Below are positions 21,729-33,784 of a DNA stretch of 64,000 nt, one piece after another. How positions within the stretch are numbered: position 1 is the first letter of the stretch; every line of letters starts with the position of its first letter. A program made the translations under genes and the position numbers. Under the pieces are notes generated by a model. It was not told the origin of the DNA. It saw only the letters and a program-made list of their open reading frames with translations, and did not search any database. The stretch covers positions 29,238,327-29,302,326 of the forward strand of contig JAJEKV010000006.1 in the NCBI GenBank assembly GCA_021234155.1, written 5' to 3'. The stretch comes from Isoetes taiwanensis (Eukaryota > Streptophyta > Lycopodiopsida > Isoetales > Isoetaceae).

Positions 21729-24700
21729 ATGCGGTTAGTTCCATGGAATGTTCAGGGGGTAGCTTCCTCCCCCCTCAAGCGGAGTCGCACTTCTTTCTAC
21801 TTATCTAGATTGGATCCTCAGTTTATATGTCTTCAAGAGCACAAGTGTCGTAAGGGAGACATATCAAATCTTGCAGACATGATTGGTCGAAGGTTTAATG
21901 TCCTTATCGCAGCAACTGATTCTGCCAGTGCAGGGGTGGTGATAGCATGGCTTCCTTCTTTGCCAGTCATCTTCACTCAGGCTGATCGTTTTGGTCGTTG
22001 GGCCCTGATTGTATGGCAGGAATAAGGGCTTAAGTTTGGTCTAATTAATGTTTATGCCCACAACAGGCCCCCCCAGAGAGCTGCACTATGGCCTCCTTGC
22101 GAGGGAAGATGCTCAGCTTGGACTGCCACATTTCATGGCTTCTTGTTGGGGATCTTAATATGGTGGAAATGGAGCCCGATCGGTTGGGGGCTGCCTCTAA
22201 AGTGGTGTCTGGTTTTGAACGCCAACAAAGGTTCGCTCTACTCCATGACCGCAACCTCTCGATATTGTTGGTGAAGGTTCCTTTACATGGTGCAATGGTC
22301 AAGTTGGTGGGGGTCATGCAAGCTCTCTGCTGATAGAGCTTACGGAATGCGATGCGCTTGTGGCATTTCCTGGTCTCTTTCGGTTCTCGGCTCAAGGACA
22401 ACTCGCCGCACTACCATCCGCAATTCCTTTTCGTGATGAGCTCCGCAGCAAAGAACGGCCCGGACGAACATGTTTCCACTTGAATGTAAAATTTTAAAGG
22501 ATGCCGACTTTTCAAGAAGGTTGCAAGAACATTTGGACAATCGCCTTCAACCGACGCCGCCGACGTGGTCGGGTATAGTGGATGTGATTGCAAAGAGCCA
22601 AAAGGCTTTGCCAAGCAAAGGGGGCCGGTGAGTCCGCAGCCGCGTGTCGTGGCTTTATTAGACACCATGTATCAGATTCCGCTCCATTCTCGGCGTGGAC
22701 TTCTTCTAGGTGTTCATGGTCGAGATATTTTGGCACAAATCCAAGCATTAGAGGAGGAGCAAATCCAACAAGCAAAGACGGCGGCGTGTTTGCGGTGGGT
22801 TCGTGATGGAGACCGCTTATGCGTGCTTCTTTTTCCGTAGTTAAGAGGCGCCGCGATGACGCCAACCATGTCCTCATTGCGTTTTCCAGATGGTTCGGTG
22901 CTAACAGAGCCAACTGAACGCAAGCAATATCTGTATAGTCACTTTTAGACTTTCTTTGCTCAGAAACATCTTCCCTTTCAATCAGAAATGCGAGATGCCA
23001 TTTTGTCCAGGATTTTCCCCATCATCTCGACGAAAAGGTCACAATTGAGGCGCGCTATGACAAATGATGATTTAAGTTCGGCAATCTTTGAACTGAAAAG
23101 AGGCAAATGCCCAGGTTTGGATGGTTTGCCAATTGAGTTCTTCCAGGATTATTGGGAATGGCTGGAGCCAGATGTGTATGATGCTTTCTGTGACTTTCGG
23201 CAGTCCACTGCTTTGGATAGAATTCTTAACACAGGTGCCATCTCACTCATCCCCAAGGTCAAGGATCCTCGGACTATTTCGTGATCGGGCGCCCATCACT
23301 TTCACATCATCAGATATAAGATCTTTGCCAAGGCTTTTGCAGAGCCGGTGAAGGACATCTTGGCCGAGTCCATCTCAACAACCCAGTCAGGTTTTCTCCC
23401 AAAATGTTGCATTCTGAACAATGTTTACTGCTTACGAAGGAATTTATTGGGCACGTAAGCAAAACCTTCCAGTTGTATACCTTAAGCTTGACTTTGCAAA
23501 GGCTTATGATAGTGTTAGTTGGGAGTTCATGCGTCGCTGTCTGTTAAGACTGGGATTTGGGGAACAATTCACATCAAATGTTATGAAGCTGCATGTCTCT
23601 GCTCGGGCAATTGTTATGTTCCATGGTGAGCCGTCAGATGCCTTCTCACTCGGTCGTGGTATTCGCCAAGGATGCCCTTTAGCACCACTGCTTTTCACAA
23701 TTGTTGCAGAGGCTTTGTCACAGATATTCACCGTCGCAACCATAGAGGGACTTCTCCATGGTCTTGTAATGGAGGATGGCACACAGGAGGTTTGCAATCA
23801 ATATGCGCATCTTATACGTTCCTCTTTCTAGTCGCTAATGCTGAGAATCTTGCAGCTGCCAAATTGCTCTTAGACACTTTTTCACTGGCGTCCGGTGATC
23901 TTGTGGGGTGGCAGAAGTGTACAGCTTTAGGGACATTGGATACTCCGACTCCGGCGTGTGCTCATGATTATCCATGGAAATTACTTGCGCATGGACAGGC
24001 CATCAAGTTGTTAGGGATTCCAATTGGCATCCATGTTACTATGAGAGCTGCATGGGAGGAGATCATTAAGGGTTTGGAGAAGCACTTGTTCTGGTGGTCC
24101 ACCACAAAGGTGTCTCTTGCGGGTCGCATTACAGTGGCCAAGTTAGTTCTTAGTAGTACCCATGTTTATATGGCATCCATACTGCTAGCCCCATAGAACA
24201 AAGTATGTGAGCTCATTGCAATAGTTCGGAACTTTATATGGGCGGGTACTGAGGAAGATGATGTGACTAAGATGGCGTAGTCGAAGTGCATCCTTCCCAA
24301 ATGGGCAGGTGGTCTGGATATGATGGACTTCTCACTGCAGAGCAAAAGTCCTTATTTCAAAGTTCATTTGGAGACTCCTGAATGGTGAAGATGATTCTCC
24401 TGGTTTACGCCTTCTTAAACAAGCTCTTGGTCACTGTATCCCTCTAGGCAAAAAGGCTGTCAAACTAGTCCTATCTTAGGTATTATTTCAGACTCTGCAG
24501 CCTTTTCCAAGTCTCCATTTTTGCGGGCTTGTTGAAAGATGGGAGGCGTATAAACATCTTTTCTCGCCATGCCTCTCCATCCACGCTCTATTGGAGACTT
24601 CATGGTGGTGGGCACCACTGCCTCCAGACCCCTCAGCACCTCCACTAGCAACGTCGGTTCATCCCCTTACACAAAGACGATGGATTCTGGCAGATGTTGT

Positions 24701-25058
24701 CTCTATTCAAGCATGTTACGAAGCGGGTCGCCTACTATCTTGGCCTGAATTTCAGGCAAGGTTCCTGCTCTCTCGTTGGGATGTGTCTCTATGGGAGAAG
24801 GTCCCAGAACATTTGCCTCTTGTAGTGCAAGTTGGTATTGCTGAACGAGTGCCATGGGACTGTCATGAAAATATTCACAAAGGCAAGCACTTTGTCAGAT
24901 CAGTATATCGCCTTCTGTTAGTGCCACCAAATTCTCCTCCAGCCGCCGACCGGTGGCATCTATTGTTGTTCTACATCGCGACTTTGTGTCATACATGGCG
25001 CGATGGTTTTGGGATAGGTTGCTCCAACCCAAAGTCTCTCAGACTGGTGGTGGCAGGT
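21729..25058 (+). pseudogene. LINE (L1-type) ORF2: endonuclease and reverse transcriptase
   Basis: The ORF2 of a plant L1-like LINE, in broken frames. The endonuclease starts at 21729 (RLVPWNVQG, then FICLQEHKCRKGD, with an in-frame stop at 22024, then LINVYAHNR). The RT begins near 23.0 kb with FELKRGKCPGLDGLPIEFFQ, then ALDRILNTGAISLIPKVKD, YLKLDFAKAYDSVSWEF and GIRQGCPLAPLLF. The catalytic YADD box is lost: a frameshift near 23810 turns it into QYAHLI or ASYTFLFL depending on frame. Downstream are IKLLGIPIGIHVT, KVSLAGRITVAKLVLSS and WFWDRLLQPKVSQ. The sequence is then cut by an insertion at 25059. The many stops rule out activity. Confidence 0.9.
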
Positions 25059-26506
25059 CAATTTTAGCTGCCCCCAATGGCCATTTTTGGCCACAAATTA
25101 CAAGCAATGTTGTTAAATACTTTGCATACCATACGGGTAGCATACGCTTTTAAGTTTTTTAAGTTTTTATTTTGGTTTTAAAATCTTAGAATACGTTAAC
25201 TTAATAATATAACAACTAAACATAAAGATTTAGCTTATTATCATACTAGAGGTAGATAGAAGAGAAATGAATATAGGTAAAAAAAAAGAATTATTTGAAG
25301 CAGCCTATACCTTTGAACGGGTTTTGTTCACTTCCCCGCTTCTATTTATCACTTATGGCGGCCGATCTTCGTATAATATAGAAAAAAAAAAAATGAATCA
25401 AATAAAATTAGTTGTAAAAGAAGAAGAATGGAAAAGTTACCTTTGGTTGACCGGTTTTGATTGGCGCAAGAACTGCTTCCTCGGTTTGCATGGTGCAAGA
25501 AAACCTTTCTTTCATTGAGCAAAAAACCGTAACCCGGTTCTACATGCATTCCGCATTTTTACATGCATACGCGTCACTATAGTTCCAAAATCTTGTTTGC
25601 TAGACTAGAAAATCTAAATGAAAGTCATTCAAGGCATTGATAATGGTTTTTTTTTTACATTTTTGATAACCCCGATGGTTGCAAACGCTTAGAAAACGTA
25701 GGGGTTTTTTAAGAAGTACTCTATGGTTAAAAACGGGTTTTTAACAACACCGACATAAGTTCAGTAAAATGCGCCGGCCGGCTTGAGTAGGATGCCTTAC
25801 CTACGGACTACCCTCAGATTCGCCATTTCGTGGCACTTTTATTGTCTATTACTTACATTAGAATGGCCAATTAGATGTTTGCTAATTGGAGTGGCATCGA
25901 CTTTTGGGGCCAATTTAGTCCCAAGTGAGAACTAGATATCTTATGGAATGGCCATTTAGGCCACTTGGCCAAATCTTGTAATGCCTTAAGTTCAAAATCT
26001 TAATCCATAAAGAGCCCCCTCACAAATTCACCACTTATGGGGGGCCAACATTATTAGAAATTTCTATTCCTATATATATCTACCAACTAAGAATAATCCC
26101 GCTCTTTTGGAAAATCAAATGTTGAGGCACTTTTCAATCCTCTTTACGAAGACTCTAGCATCTGATTTCTGATTCTCCCTGCCAGCAATCTGTGCATTAC
26201 TGAAATACATGGGGTATGAATTAAAAATCATACAACATGTAACTTAAAACACATTAACATAGGGTAGCTTACTTTTTTTATGTTTGGGGAACTAGCTCTA
26301 TATTTAATAAGAACCTAGCTAAAAATTGCCATTTGAGCTACACATCATTAGATATTTGGTTCAAAAATCGCCAATTGGGTTGCAGCCACGTTAGAAAAAA
26401 ATAGGAAAAATGGCCAGTTCAGGCTACACTTTTGGGAGCATATTTCACAAGAAATGGCCAAGTCATTATACTTATACAAAATTATAGGCCCCTTAAAATT
26501 TTCCCT
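25059..26506. mobile_element. 1.45 kb insertion within the LINE
   Basis: The LINE coding text stops at 25058 and resumes at 26507. The word GTGGCAGGT lies at both junctions (25050-25058 and 26507-26515) and reads in the same codon phase on both sides, as expected for a 9 bp target duplication. Nine-base duplications are typical of Mutator-like elements. Obvious terminal inverted repeats are not seen (left end CAATTTTAGCTGCCCC, right end complement AGGGAAAATTTTAAGGGG). Inside, TGTTGTTAAA (about 25108) and its complement (about 25738-25747) may mark a nested smaller element. Repeated ATGGCCA words occur. No transposase is recognised. Confidence 0.55.
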
Positions 26507-27100
26507 GTGGCAGGTTATCCATGTGTGCTCGCACGTAATGCCTTCGACATCGCTATGATCCTCGTATATCTGCAGTATGCCCGCTCTGCCTTTCAGCCGT
26601 TGAGACTCTTGAGCACTGTCTCTTTGATTGTCCAGAGGTTCACCCAGCGTGGTCTTGGCTCCAAGGCTTGTTTAACAGTACTTTGGACTGCCGATGCATC
26701 CTCTTGGTGTCCTATCCTAATGCCCGCCCCTCGCCTAAACAGAGGGCATTCCATCTTGGTTCTGGGGTTGGCTCCTATGGTTGATATGGGAGCGTCGCAG
26801 ACAACACATCTTCCAAGGCATTTATTCATCTGCACATGGCGTTATTATGGTGGCCCAGAAAAAGATACGACAGCCTATGAATGCTCCTCTCTTGATTCAG
26901 AAATGATGGAACACATCTGGATCCAGTATCTTCGAATTGATTCTTATCGTTAGTCTCCTTTTTCTCGAGTAAGCACATTGTGCTCCAAGCTCGCGCTCCC
27001 CGTGGCATCTTCTTTGTGCTTACATAGTTAGATGAGACTTGTAAACTTTGTACTTTTCATCTGATTAATAAACTTTTGGCTTTTAAATTCAGAAAAAAAA
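26507..27100 (+). pseudogene. LINE ORF2 C-terminus (zf-RVT) and poly-A tail
   Basis: This continues the interrupted LINE. It contains YDPRISA followed by CPLCLSAVETLEHCLFDCP, the C-x2-C then H-x4-C zinc-binding segment found after the RT of plant LINEs. After several stops the element ends in AT-rich 3' sequence (CTGATTAATAAACTTTTGGC) and an A-rich tail at about 27092-27102. No target-site duplication was identified with confidence. Confidence 0.8.
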
Positions 27101-27539
27101 CATAGAAGAAGCATCTTGGATTTCTGCATCTTCGATTTTTTGCATCTTGAATCTATTTTTCTTTCTTATGTTGGTTTTGCGATCAACTGGCCGGCATGAA
27201 GATCCTGAGTATACATAGACAATAGAATGATAAGTTGAACTCCACAAAATTTATGTTGGTTTTTCAAACTTGTAGCCATAGATTTATTGCTAGTCCAGGT
27301 TGTTGGTTTGCAAACTTGTAGCCATAGGTTTATTGCTGGTCGTATTGTTGTTGGTTTGGGATGGGTTGGGATGGGTTGGTAGGGCGTAAGCATAACGGCC
27401 GTGAGCACAATCTGCACTCGCCAAGATTTTTTCACAACTCACAAATAAGTTGAAGTTATGTATCTTATAAATTTCGATGATTGTAAATATATATTTCCGT
27501 TTATTCTAATGGTTACTAAGGGGTAGATAATGCCCTGGT

Positions 27540-27760
27540 CAGAGGGCGTTATGGGAATAAAATTCAAGGACAATATGGCCATGGCCAAAATGGCGAGGGC
27601 ATGCGGGAGCATGCTCGAGCCATTTTGGCCATGGCCATATTATTGCCCGGTAAATTTTATTCCCATTAACGCACGAGGGTGTTATGAGCCTTCGTGATAA
27701 CGCCCTAGGGCGTTATGAGCTTTTGTGATAACGCCCTAGGGCATTATGACTGTTTTAGCC
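27540..27760. repeat. Foldback element with GGGCGTTAT palindromes
   Basis: Arms of about 50 bp (27544-27593 and 27619-27671) pair around ATATGGCCATGGCCAAAATGG. To the right a perfect 20 bp palindrome, ATAACGCCCTAGGGCGTTAT, lies at 27697-27716, with a one-mismatch copy at 27728-27747, 31 bp away. It resembles a non-autonomous foldback or MITE. There is no coding capacity. Confidence 0.85.
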
Positions 27761-27779
27761 ATAAAAACCCAAGGAGCAA

Positions 27780-28680
27780 GGTGTTAAGGAAAAATAAAAT
27801 TATGAAACCACTTGGATGATAAAGTTCCCCAATGAACCTTACGGGGAACTTACGGGGATGTTTTTTTGGAAAAATTGAAAGAAAGGCACGTGTACTTTAT
27901 TCATTGAATCTTTTTTTTCCTTGTTGTTAGCACACCAGCTCAACCAAGCCTACAACCTCTCTGCAATTCTAGCCTATCAACATGTCAATTCCATGTCATC
28001 AAAATCCAATGTGGCTAATTCTACACCTTGTTTCACTTTTTCAAATCAATGGCTATGGAAATTAGATAAAGCTACAAAAATGACGCAGAGATTTCATTCG
28101 TCGTAAATATATGTGCCGTTTGGGTTTTTTTTTTTTAATAAACTTTACTTTTTTGCTTTCCTTCTTTCCTTCGCTATGGCGGGGCTAAAGAGCTTCGGCG
28201 AGTTTTTCCAAACTTTCCCCAGCAATTTTTTTCGTTTGCTTTTATTGGGAGCGTTACAGGCTAGGTGCTGGTCCGTTACACAGGTTGTGGCCATGTCTGA
28301 AAAAAACGGCTAATAAACATGGCTGAATGGAAAGGAGTTTATATGGTTTTTGAATTCGTCATCTTTGAGTTTGTCCTTCTCTTTATTCTTCATCTGTGAA
28401 TTCCAGAGGGCACGTAGATGCCCAAGCAGCAAAGATTTGAGACAAGAAAGGGCATTTGGTGAATTCAAGAAAGCGTCTGAGTAGCTGCAACAGCTATAGC
28501 CAGTATTCAAATCAACGAATGGCATATATCATTCCCAGCTTAGGTTTGTGTATTTTTTTATTTTTATTTTTAAGATACAGAGTCCATATCCAACGCAATC
28601 CAATATAAATCACACCTAATTTAGTCTTTTGTCCATCCAAATCATATTTGCAAGTTCTATCCTAGAAAGCTCATAAAATA
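27780..28680. other. Non-coding stretch
   Basis: No gene recognised. T-rich runs lie at 27908-27920 and 28120-28137. Confidence 0.5.
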
Positions 28681-28682
28681 TA

Positions 28683-29042
28683 TTAATGATTTTGCGCTTC
28701 CCGTTCTACTGTGTTCTCAATGGCAGATAATAACAAATCTTCTTGATCATTTTTAAATCTTTGATTCAGATCGTTGTTTAATAAATCTGCAACATTTATC
28801 TCATCTGCCAGAGATAAACAGGAACTTCTATTATGATAGTTGGTTGCTTCTTCATCCCTATATGGATTAGTTTTTTTAACCACGACATTTGCATTGATGT
28901 CAAGTCTCTTCCTTTCTATCCAGTTTGCAATAGTTTCCTTCCTCCTTTTCATTTTCCTCTTCATCTTTCTCCACTTTTTCCTCTTCACATTCCCGTTGTC
29001 GTTCCCATTCCTCTTCCTGTCCGTCCTCTGCATCCAGTTCAT
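28683..29042 (-). CDS. Unrecognised small basic ORF
   Basis: An open frame of 119 codons. Its N-terminal half is very rich in lysine and arginine (KRKKWRKMKRKMKRRKE). The second half is acidic and leucine-rich (LADEINVADLLNNDLNQRF). It could be chance low-complexity coding or a scrap of a larger nuclear protein. I know no family, and no clear promoter or splice sites are seen. Confidence 0.2.
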   Translation of the reverse strand: MNWMQRTDRKRNGNDNGNVKRKKWRKMKRKMKRRKETIANWIERKRLDINANVVVKKTNPYRDEEATNYHNRSSCLSLADEINVADLLNNDLNQRFKNDQEDLLLSAIENTVEREAQNH

Positions 29043-29319
29043 CGTATCCTATGAAAGATATATCTAGTCTCACAGAAGCTGAAGTAAGCAGACCGGATTT
29101 GAGTGGTTATTACAGAATGGGAGTTGGATTTTTGTTGTTTGATGAAAGAGGCAAGCGGATTTGGGAGCTATTGATTTGTCACGACAAACATCAGCTGAAG
29201 TTCAGTTGCTACTTTTCAAATAATGTCATTAACATTGTTATGCTCATGACTGCTCTGAAAAAAGTCATGAATTCCTTGGGCGTTCCAAGACCAGACAAAA
29301 TTCGATATTTCAGGTAAGT

Positions 29320-30140
29320 TTTGCAATGGTAGATGCTTCAGAGGCAGATGATCTGCGTTACAACAACTGATTGTAAGCACAGCAATCGTAAGCATAGCTC
29401 AGCTTAGTTCATATGTTGTAATGATCATGGTTCTTTCCATATCCTTGCATAATGTTGTATTTTAAGTTGATTTTTGTTGCTCACATGTTGGTATTGTTAA
29501 TACGTTGAAGCTATAATTGATATACTTAGTTCATACATCGTGCTGAAATATATAATATTTGGAGAACTGAGAATCGCTTTCGGAATGGATTTCGTGATTT
29601 TCATTTGGCATGGTTCAGTTAGCTAAAGCTATATTTTCTGCTGCCATAGGCACACTGCAATGAACTTCATATGAAATTTGTTCTTTTGGAGGCATAGTAT
29701 AGTAAAACTTTTTGATTTGCACTATCCCTTTGATTGTGAAGCACAAATTAAATTGTGTTGTTTCCATTTTGCTTGCAAAATCTAGACAGGCTAACCATTT
29801 TTCTATGCTCCAGTTCTTTTTCAGAATACACAACATGCAGCGAATATCGAGGTGTAGATCCATCATAGTTTAGAATATTGTATTACCTAAGATGCTGGTG
29901 CACACTTTGTGTCTATGAATTAGCTGTTGCTGGCGACATATAGTATCAGCTCCAATCAGAAATTGTAATCTAATTGCCATTTCAATCTTGTTAATCAAGG
30001 GATTAGAAATGGTTACATCTTCATTTCTCAAGCCAAAAACGATGTAACGAACTAGAGATTGAAGAGCTGTATAGGCTTAAAATCCCAACTGCTTTTTAGT
30101 TATGTTGCAGCATTTGACTAAATGGTATTAGTTCTGCCTA
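29320..30140. other. Non-coding stretch
   Basis: AT-rich intron-like DNA with no recognised gene. Confidence 0.5.
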
Positions 30141-30148
30141 TCTTTTCA

Positions 30149-30482
30149 GAGCGGCAAAGAATAGAATTTGCAATATTGGAATAATCAGAGTTAAAACTGA
30201 GCTAGGGCAAAGTATTGAAAATTGAAAAGGCATAGAAGAGTATTTTCACAAGAAGTACATCAAACTCTTTGCTGAACAACAAATTAATGAGGTCGACCTT
30301 CAGAAGTTCTTCAAAGATATCCCTCCTATTCAACAAAGTAACACAGATGAGGACTTGTTGGCCATCCCAATGGAGAAGGAAATTTGAGAGACATTAAAAT
30401 CCATAGCACTGAAAAAGCCCGCACCACGATGAGCTTCCCTTCGCAATTCTTTTGGAATTCTGGGAAATTATGAAGAATGATC
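30149..30482 (+). pseudogene. LINE RT N-terminal fragment
   Basis: Shifting frames give AAKNRICNIGIIRVKTELG, EEYFHKKYIKLFAEQQ, FFKDIPPIQQSNTDEDLLA, ETLKSIALKKPAP and LLEFWEIMKNDL. This is the region just before the RT fingers of plant LINEs, where a F-x-x-LF box, an E(V/I)-x-E(A/T)L box and a KAPGPDGF(P) box occur in that order. Stops and the loss of the PGPDG box show decay. It ends exactly where the LTR-like sequence begins. Confidence 0.65.
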
Positions 30483-30720
30483 TGTTACGAACCAGAATTT
30501 TAATACCAAAAATTTCGATTTGTATTCACATCAAACCATCAGAGTACACAGAACAAGCACTGCCTCTCACGAGGCTATATACATGAAAGCCACGTATACA
30601 GAGAACAAGACGACAACACTAGATAACTAATACACACGCATGCTCCGCCGACTATCAAACAGCCTGCACACGCTTCCACGTGTTAGTAACATGCATAAGA
30701 GTTATCCAGTAGTGTCAACA
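30483..30720 (-). mobile_element. Probable solo LTR (copia-like), minus orientation
   Basis: The block begins TGTTACGAACC and ends GTCAACA on the plus strand. Read on the minus strand it starts TGTTGACACTACTGG, has a TATA-like TGTATATAG, then a transcript-start-like leader and ends TTCGTAACA. It sits within or at the edge of a LINE scrap. A 9 bp stem (AGTATCTGC/GCAGATACT) at 30779-30799 next to a GGGGAG run could mean the LTR is longer (to about 30800). No matching second LTR or 5 bp target duplication was found, so the borders are tentative. Confidence 0.4.
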
Positions 30721-30799
30721 TGAAGCAACGACTGACGGACTGCAAGTACACACATATGGAATCCACCACACGCGCCATAGTATCTGCCAAGCAGATACT

Positions 30800-33300
30800 C
30801 CCCGCCATATCTAGACAAGATATCGCCTAGAACCCCGCTACAGGATCCAAAGGTAAGAGAGAAACCGCGAAAGCATCCTAAGGACTTAGGTCGTCAGGCT
30901 GTCGGCTACATCCATCACCGTCCCATACCAGTGCGGGTTTCACCTCACCGACACCAATAGTTCTTAACTAGACGAGACCCGCTCATCTCATCATATGCTT
31001 GCTTAACTCCCTTGAATAAGTACGCATTGTACTTATCTCAGTATCGCTAAGATACTCTACAATTGAGCACAGCTCTATAGAAGTTCCGAATAATAACACT
31101 GTAGCCTGTTGACAAATGCATGACCTCGGCCCATACGAAGGCCATATACTTGTCTCACCATTATTATACGGGAGTTCTTCAGGTAACATTTGTTTGCTAT
31201 TATGTTCTACCTCAAGAACACATCAAGAAGCTGGGTTGTTACTGAGGTTTTGCCGCTTGCTTGTTTATCATGCAAGACCCATAATCGCTTCAGCGGTACA
31301 ACAAATAAATCCATCCCCATCCAAGCCAAGCCGGCCTCGCCAAGTAGTACATACAACCAAGCTTTAGAAACTGGCAACAAGGAAGGCCCTTATGCTATTC
31401 CAAAGTACTAGTTCAGAAAGAATCCCTCGAGCAATCCCCATGATGCCCCTCGAGGTGGAGTTTTATTATTTACGTGGAATTATTATTCGAATTAAGTCTT
31501 CCTTCCTAAGACAAATTTTGTTATGGTCAAGCATCCCTTCTAGTATGAGGCTTATCAATAATTCCCCGCCTCCACTAATCACTGATTTCTTCTCTCAACC
31601 TAGCACCTCGTGAAATTGCCCAGTTCTCATCCACACGACATCACCATATTTTACATATGAAGGAGATTCGTCCGTTGTTCTTGCATTCTAGGTATTGCTC
31701 ATGGAGGGCGCTTTTGGAGGGTTTGAGCCCCGCTCTTTTTGCTCATAACCGGGGATTCCCGTGTCGATTCAGTGTTCTTGGCTCGCTGGAAAGCTTATCA
31801 AACGAGCTTTCCGTCGGTGTATGATTTGCATGGTGTTTCCTCTGTTTTAGTCGACGGAATCCACCTGACAGTCCTGGCCCTCTTTTGGCGGTGCTAGGGT
31901 TTGGCTGCAGTTTTCTTTTGGCCATAACTTCAGATCCGTGGCGCTTTGGGTGTGTTTGGGCTTGTTGGAAAGCTCTTTGAGATTCCATCCAATGGTGCTT
32001 AATCTTTTCAGAGATTGGCCTGTTGGGAAAGACGGTTCAGCTCTGAAACTTCGGCCTCTGAAACTTTACACACGAACGAACGGCTTCCAGATAAGTTTTC
32101 TGTTTCATTTTGAATCAAGGCAATGACCAATTTCATAGCTTGGGGTAGCATATATTTTGATTTCAAGACATTGCATTTAGTAAAGACATTTTCTAGCATG
32201 TTAGTCACTCTAATTTGCTCTCTACTTTTCTCTGGCTTTGAGATTTCTTTAGCTCTTAAGTTTATAAAAGAGATCAAATATTTCTAGTTTATATTCAAAG
32301 AACAAATTAGGGAATACAAGGAGGCTAGGGGCTGCATAGGCAAGGCAAAAACATTTGAGTAAAAGGTGGACGAATAAGTTACGGCACGTAGAGGCTCAAA
32401 TTCTCCAGACACCAGATAGCGAGGGTCGGACCCACCAACCGGTAATCCTGGACCACTATAAACTCGCCATAGAATAACAAACAAAGATGAAAAGACACAA
32501 TGCATATGTATATAAGTGTGGTATTTGTAGTCAAAAGGAGACTCGATACGCCATGGACCGAATGGGTCTAACCCCGCCAGAGGGGCTTGAGGATGTGTTG
32601 TAGATTTTGAAGACATCCATAGAATAATCATAGCGAGGGCACGACCCTCCAACCGGTTCCCCAGTAAAAAAAGGAGATCGATCACCAAAATGATCAAGGA
32701 GAGCCTAAAGGCTTTAATAAATAATAGCTTACAAGTGCTCTTACATCAAGTGCTTGAGGATGTGTTGCGATTATGTGAAGACATCCATAGAATAATCAAA
32801 ACCATGTTTGGGACTCTACAAGAAGTTTTGCCAACCTAGAATGTCCAACAAAGTGGAACAGGAATAGCACAATCAATTATGTTTGCATGCCTTCAAAAAC
32901 TCAAGATGAGGACGCTCATCTAATCAGGTTTTTTTCATTTGAATTGAATATCTACTAACACACAAAATGTGGAAGGGTGATACCACTATCTTCATAATCC
33001 GATGATTGATCTTTTCATTCTTTTATCATCATTAGGTATAAATATAGATTGGTCAAGTAAGCTATGGAATTGGATGGTTTCTTTGCACAATGCATCGCTT
33101 CTATCAACATAGTATATGCATGCTATGTATGAAATTAGAAGTTTCTTTAGACGCTTTACACTAATATAAATCTGACTATTAGGCAATGACTACATAAGTT
33201 GGGGATTGTGTTAACATAGTGTAGTTAGAATATTTCAAGATGGTTTATAAACACAGACCTTTGGACATGTGATGTTATGTTGACAAGAATTATCGATATT
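30800..33300. other. Repeat-derived stretch without recognised genes
   Basis: I recognise no intact gene. At 31740-32120 the GCCATAACTTC and GTTGGAAAGCTC words resemble leaders of plant LTR retroelements. A direct repeat based on TTGAGGATGTGTTG and AAGACATCCATAGAATAATC lies at about 32588-32632 and 32756-32801. A second pair built on AGCGAGGG and CCAACCGGT lies at about 32418-32444 and 32632-32660. Confidence 0.5.
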
Positions 33301-33429
33301 CATAGCTCCGATTGGAGCTCTAATCAAGACTAATCGGGCTTTAGTTTAGGTTTTTGCAGCCTAACAATAATGGCGCGGGAAAAATCCAAAATCCGTAATG
33401 ACGGAAAACGGATCCGATAATAATATCGC

Positions 33430-33545
33430 ATCGCTGAGCCCATTACTATTAAGGTTTTTCCTCGAAAACCCTTCTGGGGGGTTTTTAATCCCTCGATAGT
33501 AATCGGGCGCCACTAATGTAGCCCGTGTCATAGACAGAAAGAGGG
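33430..33545 (+). repeat. LINE 3' end with conserved hairpin, copy 1
   Basis: CTCGAAAACCCTTCTGGGGG followed by GTTTTTAATCC forms an AAAACCC/GGGTTTT hairpin, with GTCATAGAC about 35 bases later. Matching modules lie at 62385-62470 (plus) and about 54500-54545 (minus). No coding sequence of the element is clear upstream. Confidence 0.6.
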
Positions 33546-33784
33546 TTTGTAATATGAACCGCACAAAAGCCGCTCATAAACCCCACACAAATTGTTCAGC
33601 TAAAAGTCGATTGATAACGACGATCACCGCACTCCGATGGCCGGCAAGTAAAGCGGGATGCCTGTAATAATAGAAAAAGTCAGCCTTCGAAAAGGCTACA
33701 TCATAACAACGTGATGTGCTAGTAGCCTTTTAGGAGCTCACCCATGCTACAATAAGTCCGTATTCTCGGCACAAGGGACATTAA

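Noticed and set aside
25267-25518. 83-codon lysine-rich open frame inside the LINE insertion.
   Set aside because: Low-complexity composition and no family motif. It is probably chance.
29051-29317. Open frame (YYRMGVGFLLFDERGKRIWE) ending near a GTAAGT donor, considered as an RNase H-like exon.
   Set aside because: No catalytic acidic pattern and no neighbouring exon were found.
30983-31189. Minus-strand frame considered as a copia polyprotein C-terminus next to the LTR-like block.
   Set aside because: No integrase, RT or RNase H motif is present.
31740-32130. GCCATAACTTC and GTTGGAAAGCTC words typical of LTR-element leaders.
   Set aside because: No LTR border, primer-binding site or coding region could be connected to them, so no element is called.
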